Source: Dendrobium chrysotoxum (Eukaryota > Streptophyta > Magnoliopsida > Asparagales > Orchidaceae). Taken from it: a stretch of 64,000 bases of DNA. The stretch is from NCBI GenBank assembly GCA_019925795.1, contig CM034315.1, forward strand, positions 7,998,001-8,062,000, in the 5' to 3' direction. The stretch's first letter is position 1; every line of letters begins with the position of its first letter. The position numbers and the translations under genes are program-made. The notes beneath the pieces were generated by a model. It saw only the letters and a list, made by a program, of their open reading frames with translations. It was not told where the DNA came from and searched no databases. Shown piece by piece: positions 54,521 through 64,000 of the stretch.

Positions 54521-57500
54521 GCCCCCCTCAAGCTAACAGTAGATGGTTGTAGTGTGAGCTTGTCACAAAGCTGAAAATGTCTTGTAGAGCTTAGAGCTTC
54601 AGTAAAAATATCTGCTGGTTGATCCTGCGAGCATATGTGGTGAACTTGAATATGACGATCTCTTATACAGTCACAGATGAAGTGGAAGTCAATTTCTATA
54701 TGCTTAGTTCGAGCATGGAACACCGGGTTATTGGCTAAAGCAAGTGCAGAGACATTATCACAATGAAGAGGGGTGGGCTCTGGAGATGATATTTGGAAGT
54801 CGTTGAGGAGCCTGCGGAGCCAAATAATATCACATGCCGCAGTGGAAAGAGCTCTATACTCTGCCTCGGTAGAAGAACGAGCAACATATGTTTGCTTCTT
54901 AACTGTCCAGGAGACTAGAGTTGAGCCAAGAAAGGCACAATAGCCAGTGACCGAACGCCTGGTGATGGGATCAGTGGCCAAGTCGGAGTCTGCAAAACCT
55001 TGAAGAACAAGATTGGAAGATGTAATTGGAAGCCCAAGGAAGAGCGTTCCTTTTACATACCTGAGCACCCGCTTGAGGAGCTGAAAATGTACTTGAGACG
55101 GTTTATGCATATGCTGGCACAGAAAATTGACGGTGAAGGACAGATCAGGACGAGTGATCGTTAAATATTGAAGTGCTCCGAAGAGTTGTTTGTAAAGCTC
55201 AGGATGCTCATATGGGGCATCATTGGTGGAGATCACAGCGAAGTTGGTTGGGAGAGGAGTGAGCACTGGTTTGCAATTATCCATAGCTGCTTTATGGAGT
55301 AGATCTATTGCATAGTTGGTTTGCGTGAGGTGAAGACCGTGAGGTGTAGACGAAACTTGCAAACCGAGAAAATGATGCAGGTGGCCTAGATTGCGCATGG
55401 AGAACCTGGAATGCAAGGTAGCTGGCGATCCATCTCAGGCAGGGAGTTCCATGTAAGCAAGATATCATCTACATACACCAAGATGTAGATTTGAACCGAA
55501 TTTTGTTGAAACAGCAGCAAGGAGGGATCGGCAGTGCTGGAACGGAAACCCAAATGATGCAGGTATGAAGAAAGAGTGGAAAACCACTGGCGAGGGGCTT
55601 GCTTGAGACCATAAATTGCCTTTTTCAAAAGGCACACATGAGTGGGAAATTGTTTGTCAATGAAACCAGCATGTTGCTTCATGTACACGGTCTCTTGGAG
55701 TGGTCCATGTAGGAATGCATTTGAGACATCTAGCTGAAAAATTGGCCAATGTTTGGTGACAGCAACCGTGAGAAAAATACGGATTGTGAAAAATTTGGCA
55801 ACATTGCTAAATGTCTCAGTATAATCCAAGCCTTGTTCTTGCTTGAATCCTTGTGCAACTAGGCGAGCCTTGTAGTGGGTAATGGTACCATTGGAATTAT
55901 ATTTTGTTTTGAAGAGCCACTTACAACCCAAAACGTTAGAAGCTGACGGCAATGGAACAAGTGTCCACGTTCCCTGTTTTTGGAGAGCATCAAATTCCTG
56001 ACTCATTGCATCTCGCCAAGTCGAATGCTGAGATGCCTGATGGAAACCAGAAGGATTAATAGGAATAACCGAATGTTGCAGATCCAGAATCTGCTTTGGT
56101 TTTAGATGTCCGATTTGAGCCCTTGTAACCATGATATGTCGAGGAGGCAGGGAAGGTGGAAGGCTTATAAGTTCAGGAGCTGTAGAAGGGGAAAAGGTAG
56201 TATGGGAGTGAGATGGTGAACCACGTGAAAGACATGGTGGAGTAGGTGTAGGGAGTCGGGTATTGGAGGGAGGTTTGTTAAATGACTGATTGACTGGCTG
56301 AAGAGTAGAGACTGGAATCAATGTGGCCGGAGAGAAAGTAGTGGGTGTGAGAGTGGCTGGAGAAGGAACAGTTGGAGCAGAAGATTTAAAAGGAAAATTT
56401 GTTTCATGGAAATGCACATGCCGAGAAATGTAGAGCTTGGAGGAGTTGAGATCAAGACATTTATAGCCTTTAGCATGCGGAGCATAGCCAAGAAAAATAC
56501 ATGGAGTGGAGCGAGGTGCCAGTTTGTGTGAAGCATTAGTGGGTAACCAAGGGTAACAAAGGCAACCAAAAACGCGCAAGTGAGAGTAATGGGGTGATTG
56601 CTTGTATAGGAGTTCATATGGTGATAAATGGTGAGTAGTAGGAGAAGGAGTGCGGTTAATGAGATATGTAGCTGTGTATAGAGCATCCAGCCATAATTTG
56701 GAGGGTAAATTGGCAGTGAACAATAAGGCTCGAACCATATTTAGCAAGTGTCGATGCTTCTGCTCAGCCACCCCATTTTGTTGTGGAGTGTAGGGACACG
56801 AGTGTTGGTGAATAATGCCAAAATTAAGTAGATGATTTTGAAAGATTTTGTTGACGTATTCACCGCCACCATCAGTGCGCAAAGTTTTGATAGATATTTG
56901 AAACTGATTTTCCACAAGCTTTTTAAATTGCAAAAATTTGGAACACACTTCAGACTTATGATGAAGAGGATATATCCAAATGTAACGACTATAATCATAA
57001 ATAAAGACAACATAATAACGAAAAGCTTGCATTGATAGAATTGGGGAAGGACCCCATACATCACTGTGTATAAGTTCAAAACATTTTGTGGTAGTAGTAG
57101 TAGATAAAGAAAAGGGTAATCTAGTGCATTTAGCTTGAGAACAAGCCATACAATGTAAAGAAGTAGAACTAGGACTAATAGATAAGGTGGAGAATAGTCG
57201 CTGCTGAGTAGACATTGAGGGATGTCCAAGCCGCTGATGCCAGAGTGACGAGGAGGACGAAGTAGCAACTATAGCAGTGATAGGTGGAGGAGAACGGCGG
57301 GATTGCGAGGAGATTTTAATTGGATAGAGGCCATGACGATTGGGTCCTTGGAGAAGTATCTTGTTGGTCCGGGAGTCCTTGATAGCAAAGCCATTGGCAT
57401 CAAGGAGCACAGAACAAGAATTATCATGTGTTAGTTTATGAATGGAGAGTAAATTGTGAGAGAGATTGGGAACATGTAAGATATGGGGTAGTTGAAGCTT

Positions 57501-58673
57501 ACGATATGGAGTGGGGAGGAGACCTTGGCCTGTGTTAGCAATTGGTAATTGCTGGCAATTGCCCACCTGAACCTGAGACGTTCCAGTATAAGTGTGAACG
57601 TTGTGTAATTGAACAGGATTGGACGTTAAATGTTCTGTTGCACCGGAATCCAGAAACCAGTCAGCCGTTTGAAGTGTATCAGTGGTAATATAATCTTGAG
57701 GCGAGGTATTATACGAGGCATCATGACGATACCAACAGTGAATGGCGGAATGCCCAGATTTGCCACAAATCTGGCAGTCAACAGGAGCCCGAGAGCGTCT
57801 GCCACCTCTAGTAGGAAACGAAGTGCGACCATAAACAATGCGAGCAGAACCTCGGCCAGCACCGAAACGTCCAGGAGACGAGCGGCCACGATATCTAGTG
57901 AAACCACGAGTAGCTGTAAGAGCAAAGCTGGGGTCTGCATTAGAATGTGTAGTGGTTTCACGATGGGCTTCAGCCGTAAGATGCAGTTCTTCACTATACA
58001 GTAAAGCATAGAAATCGTCCAGGGAAATAGGTTGAAGCTGATTCCAAATAATAGCTTTGAAGGAGTTATAAGTGGATGGCAGACCATTGATTGTGTACAG
58101 GATAATGTCTTCTACATCAATGGAAGACCCTGCAGCAGCAATCGCATCAACCTTTGCCTTAATGTCTGAGAGATAGTTAAACATCGACTTGTCTCCAAGT
58201 TGTAACTGGTGTAGATCATTCTTGAGCTGGAGGAGTTTGGAACGATTCGTCGATTGGAGGCGAAGCTCCAAGGTGGTCCAGATTTCATGGGTAGAGGAGA
58301 GATTCAGAATGTAGGGAAGTAGAGAGGGTGAAACAGTTGAGTAGATGGCCGAAGCAAGGTGCTGATCAATGAGCATCCAGATCTGAAACTGAGGATTTGG
58401 AAAAAGTTGACCATCGATGGATGCAATTTCTGGCAACGGTTTGGCAGTGGCACCAGTAAGATAACCATCAAAGTTATTGGCCGCAAACAGCTTTAAGAGC
58501 TGGGATTTCCAGAGGAGATGATTATCAGTGGCTAACTGAACAGTTACCATGGTTTTAACATTAGCCATGAAGAATTTGAGCTGTGGAGGGATAATGACAG
58601 GAGGAGACATCGAAGTGACACCGTCGGACAGAGCAGCAGCAGGGGAAGAGGGCGACGATGCAGAAGTAGCCAT
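54505..58673 (-). pseudogene. Copia gag-pol polyprotein with one frameshift in RT
   Basis: From ATG 58673 the frame has a UBN2-type gag, then a CCHC knuckle near residue 296 (CQICGKSGHSAIHC) and protease near 338 (WFLDSGATEHL). Integrase follows, with HQRLGHPS near 479 and Asp-Asp-Glu at about 541, 601 and 635 (DVWGPSP, RTDGGGEY, NGVAEQ). RT then starts near 886 and carries YVDDILL near 1070. Close after this, near 55420, a one-base change shifts the frame; the rest of RT and the RNase H continue in the second frame to 54505 (GFADSDLATDP, SSTEAEYRALS). All catalytic residues I looked for are present. Only this lesion seems to separate the copy from coding capacity. Host-gene function is not implied. 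Confidence 0.92.
54521..54533 (-). promoter_or_regulatory. Polypurine tract of the copia element
   Basis: The minus strand reads GCTTGAGGGGGGC directly before the 3' LTR. Confidence 0.85.
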
Positions 58674-58696
58674 TTGAGATAAAAAAAAACCTAAAT

Positions 58697-58707
58697 CTCT
58701 GATACCA
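58697..58707 (-). promoter_or_regulatory. Primer binding site (initiator Met tRNA) of the copia element
   Basis: The minus strand reads TGGTATCAGAG immediately after the LTR end, the standard plant initiator methionine tRNA primer site. Confidence 0.95.
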
Positions 58708-59001
58708 TGAAGAAGGTAGCTATTAATTTAAAAGCACCTGAAGTTAATTAGGAAAATGCAAGAACAGGAAGGGTAGTAGATAGAGGAGAATACTGTTCAT
58801 TCTATATCTCATTCTACTGCTATTACACCTTGAGCATATAAAGCACTAATATGTTATCAACTGACGGTGGAGATTAAGAGCAGAGAATCAAATGCTTAGC
58901 ACTAAGCTAGTACAATGGAATAACAGAGAAGGTGGAGCAGGCACTAGGATAGAGAAGCCGTCTAATATATAAGTTAGAAAGCTTATCAAGTTTCCTTATC
59001 A
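58708..59001 (-). repeat. 5' LTR of the copia element
   Basis: 294 bases, TG...CA ends, five differences from the 3' LTR by eye. A TATATATTAG stretch near its start may be the promoter TATA. Confidence 0.95.
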
Positions 59002-60837
59002 TTGCCAAGTAGACAATTTGCAAGTTTTCTAGGGTTAAGTAGAACTCTTGCCTTAAGAGAGTTGGCAAGTTTCATAACATAGGATTTGATCGGCTTCATA
59101 TTTGACGAGTACCAAATTATAAGCGACTTAACATCAAAATCAATCATTTGTTGAACTCAATCTATGCCCTTACATCAACTTAATCAATCTGATATAAATG
59201 AAGAAAAACTTAGAGATATCCTAATATAATTTATTTCAGGATAAGTTTAAAAATCTTTATATCTACTTCGAGATTAGTGTAAAATAAGCTCTTAATATAT
59301 AATACTAATCTCAAAGCAGATCCTATGTGTTTTAAATAAATCCAAATATAATTTTGATCAATATATTCTAAAAATAAAAAATAAACTTTTTTATTTTTAT
59401 TTTTATTTTCTTACATTGGGAAGCCACAATTCCTTAAATTGAAAAAAAAAAAAAAAACAGTAAAAGGCTTACAAAAACTGTAAAAACAATGAGCACTACA
59501 GGCTTAGAACTGTTATTGTTGTCCCTCAAACAACAACATGATTGGAGCTTAATTTTACACGTGGCAAAAAAACAAGAAAGAAAGACAAAAATTCACATAA
59601 CATGGGAGACTATTTCCTCATAGTGAGAATGACAAATTAAAGGGTCTATTTTAATATAAATAGCCACATCTAAGATAAGAGAATTAATTAAATATTTCAA
59701 AGGATAATATATTTAATATATTCTGATTGTTTAAATTCAAATTTTATTGATATAATAGTGATGAGTTTGAGCCAATTCAAATCAAATCAAATCAAAAATT
59801 TGTAAGCTCAGCTTGAGAAGGATTTAATTAAATTTAATTTTGATTAATTTGATTACAAAATTAGTTAATTATAAATTGAATTATAATCAATTTTGAAATT
59901 TACTTGAATTTAAAATTTATGTTATAATAATCTTAAAACAGATCTTGGATCTGTTTGGGATATTTTTCTTATTGTTTTGCTTTTTAGATCGCAAACATAA
60001 TTTTAATTTATCTACTATTTTCTTGCTATTTTAAAAAATTTCTATATTATGAAGCTAATTTTTTCGTATTACTTTTCAAAAAAGTTATTTTCAAACAACA
60101 ACTTTACAATCAATTCTATAAGAAGGTTTAGCCATCCCAAGCATACCCCTGTAACTTTTTATAAAGTTGATTGTGAAGTTGTGGGGAAGCTTTTTTTTTT
60201 TTGGCACATTTAGGCCAAATAAGGCAAACAAACACACATCACATACACAAGCTTCAAATCCAATACCTCTTGGTTGATAGCCAAAGCCCTCAACCAACGA
60301 TCTAGATGATCTACCAGTGGGGAAGTAATTTAGCTGCAATGGTTGCAAAAAATAGTTTTTTACTGCATAAATTTTTAAAAAGCAGTGAGAAAGTAGCAAG
60401 AAAGTAAAAATCAAATCAAATAATGATTATTATTTGAAAAGCAAAGCAATTAGTAAGCTGTCTCAAATGGATCTTTATTATTTGAGATCCACCCTGATTA
60501 AATTTGAAAGAGCTTAAATTTAAATTTTCATAATTTTGAGTCAATTAAAAAAATAGAACGGGTTTGAGTTGAGTTTTGAAATTCGAGATTCACATAACCA
60601 AACGGTTGAAATCAACCCAAAAAGGATAATCGTTTGTATAATGGAATCCACCGAAATAGGCAGCAAAGCAAGTTATGATATGGGAAGAGAGTAATATTTA
60701 AAACATAATATATTTATATGCTTATAAAACATTCAGATACAAAGCATTTATTAATTTCAATCCTATAAAATTGGCTCAATTAAGACTATTTGAGTCGGAT
60801 TTGAGTTGTCAGTCGGTTCTTTGATTTCGATCCAACT
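59002..60837. other. AT-rich intergenic region, no gene
   Basis: It holds a SINE at ~60.2-60.3 kb. Possible eroded ends of a Tourist-like MITE (59943 CTTGGATCTGTTTGGGAT and 60454 GCTGTCTCAAATGGATCTT) flank it, which would make the SINE nested in the MITE. No coding region is supported. Confidence 0.5.
60189..60320 (-). mobile_element. tRNA-derived SINE, copy 4
   Basis: The minus strand reads CATCTAGATCGTTGGTTGAG, GGCTTTGGCTATCAACCAAG, a B-box-like GGATTTGAAGC, GTATGTGATGTGTGT, TTTGGCCTAAATGTGCC and a poly-A of ~14. This is the same order as the copies at 31.2 and 44.4 kb. Confidence 0.75.
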
Positions 60838-61990
60838 TGCTATGGGCTAGAAAAAATTTTAATTATGAAGTGGAAGAGTTTTGAATTCTAGCTTTGTACG
60901 ATAATCCAACACAATCAAATAAACAAAAAGAACACAAATAACACAAAAGTTTTTATGTGAAAATTTTGGAAAGGGGAAAAAGGATAAGCCATACTCAATT
61001 TAAATGATTTCACTATATAAGTGCTGATTACAAATGTTTGGCCATCTTAATATTATAAGAGTATGGGGAGCTGATATAAAATATCGTTGAGTTGGTATGA
61101 TGTGAAAGGCGTTAGGACTACTACGGTTGAATGATCACAATATGACAGTGGTGGTTGAGTGTTGGTGGTCTGAGGATGGTTTTGAGTGACGACGATCTAC
61201 CTATGATGATCTAGTGATGAAGGTCTGAAGGTGGTGATTCATTGTTGGCAGTGGTGCGACAATTGTGGCCAGGTTGCAATAATCAAATGATGCTGGTTAG
61301 ATGATGACGGTCAAGTTGCGGTTTGATGACGGTGGTCTGGCGATGAAAATTGGGTAGTGAAGATTCGACAACTGCAGTTGACTAGTTGTCCAATGATAGT
61401 GGTAGGACGGTGGTTAGGCAATGACATTGAAGCAATAGTCTGACGACAATTGTGCTTAGGTGGAGCTCCAAAATATTTCAAGCTTTTGGTCTCTCTGCAA
61501 CCTCTACCCAAGGGTCCCGTTTATATTGGGGCCCATATATAAATTTGTGAGAGTGACATGTCTCATAAATATGAAAAAATTTTAAGGCACTCTATTGAAT
61601 GGCTCATATTGATTTCATTAATTATAGAACATTTGTTAAGTAATTAAGTGCCTTATTGTCAGTATTAAGCAATTTTGGGCTCGTTAGATTCATCTTATTG
61701 AGATGCTTGATTTGATAATAAATATGTGAACTTTAAAGATCATTTAATCCTCCAATTGACATCTCAAAATATTTAACTATGCTTCAAGCAACTGATCAAA
61801 GTTTATGGTATTCAGATCAGATCATTTTTTTTTGTCATTGTGTTCATATCATCGGGCTAATTGATTGACAATAAATTTGCTGAAATCAGAATTTGTATAA
61901 CCTTGAATTTAATTTCAAAATCTTTCTATTCAAACATGCATCAAGATTCAAGCCTCTTCAAACCCATTTTTTATAAACTAATTTATTTTA
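60838..61990 (-). mobile_element. Old solo LTR related to element C, eroded by C-to-T change
   Basis: It is collinear with the element C LTR in the same orientation. Matching pieces include TTTTTATGTGAAAATTTTGG (for TTTTTACGTGGAAAACCCTGG), AAAGGGGAAAAAGG, CAATTTAAATGATTTCACTA, GGGCTCGTTAGATTCATCTT (for GGACTCGTTGGATTCGTCTC) and AATTTGCTGAAATCAGA. Nearly every difference replaces C/G by T/A, as expected from methylated-cytosine decay. No internal region is present. Confidence 0.75.
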
Positions 61991-62379
61991 TATTGAATCA
62001 TTATAAAAAAAAAATCTAATATAATCATATATCATATTCAATTTCTACAAATTAATATATTGTTTCATATAAGCTTTCAAACCTTTCACCTTGAAGCTTT
62101 GATTGATTTGAAAACACTATCTTTCTAGTCATATACAGTATTGTACTTTCTTCTTTAAATTAAAATATAATAATAATAATAAACAAAGGACATTGATCAA
62201 CATCTCACATCATTTTTGGTATTTAACAGTGAGAAGCTATTCGAATTTCGAACAACCATCATATCTATACTACTATACAGTAGAGGAATCAGAAGCAGCT
62301 CTCATCCCTTTTAATTTTTTTTTAAAAAATTATATAATCATATATAATATATATTTTTAATTTTATTTTTTTAATATAA

Positions 62380-62493
62380 AATAGTTGTGGCTTTTTTCTT
62401 ACTATTTTTTAAAATATTTTTTTAGTAAAAAAATTTTTTTATTAAAAAATTATTTTTAAAAATAATAAAAAAACTATTCCAAATAAAATCTTA
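62380..62493. mobile_element. Tourist-like MITE, copy g (eroded)
   Basis: AATAGTTGTGGCTTTTTTCTTACTA-type left part and CTATTCCAAATAAAATCTTAA right part resemble the family with several changes. Confidence 0.4.
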
Positions 62494-62929
62494 ATTTTCT
62501 CCTCTCTCTCTCTCTCTATATATATTGTTATCTCTCTCACTAAGAAAATATAGTATGCAAGTCAATTATTTTTATTTTATATTTTCTTATTCTCATTATA
62601 CAAAATATTTATGTATAAGCAACGCAAAAAATACTTTATAATTAGAGAGCTAAATAACATGAAATGGAATTAATCCTCTTGCAAGAGATATATTGCTACA
62701 GTTAATTGATTTTTGAAGAAAAAATTCAATAGAGAAATGAAGTTGGAAGCTTTGCATGTGACACTTTTGGTTCTTTATTTCTTGATATCTTCCTTCAATT
62801 TTTTTTTAAAAGGAAATCCATGCAGGAAAGAAGACAAGTTGGCATATTTTGTCACTTCCTTTGGCCTACTTATCTATCCTGGCTCCCTTCCCACTGCCCA
62901 TCTTTCTAACGCTCCTCTCTCTATCTCTA

Positions 62930-63060
62930 TTCTTCCTCACTCTCTCTCTCTCTTCAATGCCTCCCCCCTTCTCTCTCTCTCTCTCTTTCTCTTCCTTTCT
63001 CTATCTCTTTCTCTTCCTTTCTCTCTCTCACACACTAAGAGAAGCACAAGAACTAAGAAG
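62930..63060. repeat. CT-rich tract with short downstream ATG
   Basis: CTCTCT and CTTCCTTTCTCT runs precede AAGAAGATGGCAAAAAAGAG, whose frame stops after seven codons. It resembles a plant pyrimidine-rich leader, but no gene follows. The rest of 61990-64000 is AT-rich with MITE copies and nothing else recognisable. Confidence 0.5.
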
Positions 63061-63129
63061 ATGGCAAAAAAGAGAGGAAGTTGACACCAATTTTCTTTCT
63101 CATTGGATCTTTTGCTACCGTTTCTAAAA

Positions 63130-63328
63130 TTTTATTTGGGACTGCTTTTTTATTGTTTGTAAAAAGTATTTTTTAGTACAAATATTTTATTTTATTTTCT
63201 TAAAAATGCTTTAAAACGTATAAAAAAGCCATTCAAAATGGAGCCTAAGGCTCTGTTTGGGACAACTTTTTTGCTACTTTCTAAAATAACTTTCTAATAC
63301 AAAAATTATCCCAGATAAAATCTAAGTG
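63130..63328. mobile_element. Tourist-like MITE, two abutting copies h and i
   Basis: The first copy runs from TTTGGGACTGC to CATTCAAAATGGAGCC-TAA. The second starts GGCTCTGTTTGGGACAAC and ends ATCCCAGATAAAATC-TAA but lacks its centre. As at 53.7 kb, two copies share a boundary. Confidence 0.55.
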
Positions 63329-64000
63329 TAGTATTATTATTATGAAGTGGAAATTGGTAGCAGTGTAATATTCCTAAGGCACGAGCTTCCAAGAACTAAG
63401 CAACGGCAAATCAGAAGTGGAGTTCCCCTAAAGCCAATAGCTTTTATGATAATCAGATGGCACCCCTTCTCCACCTTTTGCGGGGCTTTCACGTGAAATA
63501 ATAAGGACTGTAGCCATGAGAAGGGTTCTCCAACGTCTTATTCTACAGAAAGTCTTCTATGATTTTGAATCCCAAAAAGGGAGGGAGACTTAAAAAAAAG
63601 GGCTTTGTTTAATATTTGTTCCAATCTAAGCTTCTTATTGGCATCTAATAAGCAAACCAATGTCAAAGGTTAAGTCAATGAGATTGGAAGGAAATTTGCC
63701 TTTGGATTTTTTTTTTAATAAATCTAGATTTGTATGTACAAAAAAAAAGATATTTTTGAATTAAATTTTGTCTATGTTATAAGATAGTATTTATTTGAAT
63801 CATAAAGAACTTTATTTTTTTTGCAAAGATTCTATCCAAGTAAATGAGTAATGACAAGGTATTATTTTTCAATTTATAAAAAGGACGATAGTTCAAAATC
63901 TATGTTTTTTTAAAATTTAATATTGATTTTATTTTATTTATATTTAATATGAAGTAAAATATAGTTAATATCTTAATTAAATGTATTTTAAAAATATAAA

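Larger units (their letters stand above)
54227..59001 (-). mobile_element. Ty1/copia retrotransposon (Ale/Retrofit-type), 4.78 kb
   Basis: Two 294-base LTRs (58708-59001 and 54227-54520) are flanked by TTGCC (54222-54226 and 59002-59006). Primer site, gag-pol and polypurine tract are in order. By eye the LTRs differ at five positions (about 1.7%), suggesting roughly 0.65 My at 1.3e-8 per site per year. The short LTRs and RE1-like protein suggest the Ale/Retrofit lineage. Confidence 0.95.

Noticed and set aside
62713..63127. Leu/Ser-rich ORFs near 63 kb
   Set aside because: Encoded by a CT-rich tract; the only plausible leader ATG is followed by a stop after seven codons.

Overview
The window is nuclear DNA of a flowering plant, dominated by nested and rearranged transposable elements. 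The evidence is Tat-clade Ty3/gypsy and Ty1/copia retrotransposons, short AT-rich introns, SINEs and MITEs, and two typical plant host genes: a TIM17 translocase and an OVATE family protein. The species cannot be named from sequence alone. There are no bacterial operons, CRISPR arrays, tRNA or rRNA genes.

Layout. (1) 1-8031 is the 3' end of a plus-oriented giant Tat/Ogre-like element (element A). It has a near-perfect palindrome (axis ~1396) inside a spliced antisense gene (aORF) encoding a plant-mobile-domain (PMD) protein, then a polypurine tract, then the first ~3.4 kb of an LTR. (2) 8032-25205 is a minus-oriented, decayed relative (element B). Its 5' LTR spans 17692-25205 (about 7.5 kb), followed by a PBS, ORF1, gag, protease/RT, two RNases H and integrase. 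Its aORF, PPT and 3' LTR are missing. The LTR starts of A and B form a 3.4-kb inverted repeat; each carries an internally deleted NB-ARC (disease-resistance) fragment and about seven ~170-bp tandem repeats. (3) 25205-28500 holds a decayed LINE reverse transcriptase and the host TIM17 gene. (4) 28551-32375 is AT-rich with MITEs and SINEs. (5) 32376-43234 is a complete, young Tat element (C) with TSD ATTAG, 1.03-kb LTRs, an uninterrupted 1814-aa gag-pol, and a two-exon antisense gene with its own TATA box. (6) 43240-49795 is AT-rich with a MULE-like MITE, SINE, Tourist-like MITEs and an LTR relic. (7) 49796-50857 is the host OVATE family gene. (8) 54227-59001 is a nearly intact Ale/Retrofit-type copia element (TSD TTGCC, 294-bp LTRs) with one frameshift. 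(9) 59002-64000 is AT-rich with a SINE, MITEs and a C-to-T-eroded solo LTR related to element C.

Most notable are the antisense genes of the two Tat elements. Both sit between integrase and 3' LTR and are read opposite to gag-pol, and both have short canonical introns, yet they encode unrelated-looking domains (PMD in A, Transposase_28-like plus coiled coil in C). In A the predicted aORF start codon is the reverse complement of the element's polypurine tract. The very long LTR with a captured NB-ARC mini-fragment and its own satellite array is the second highlight.
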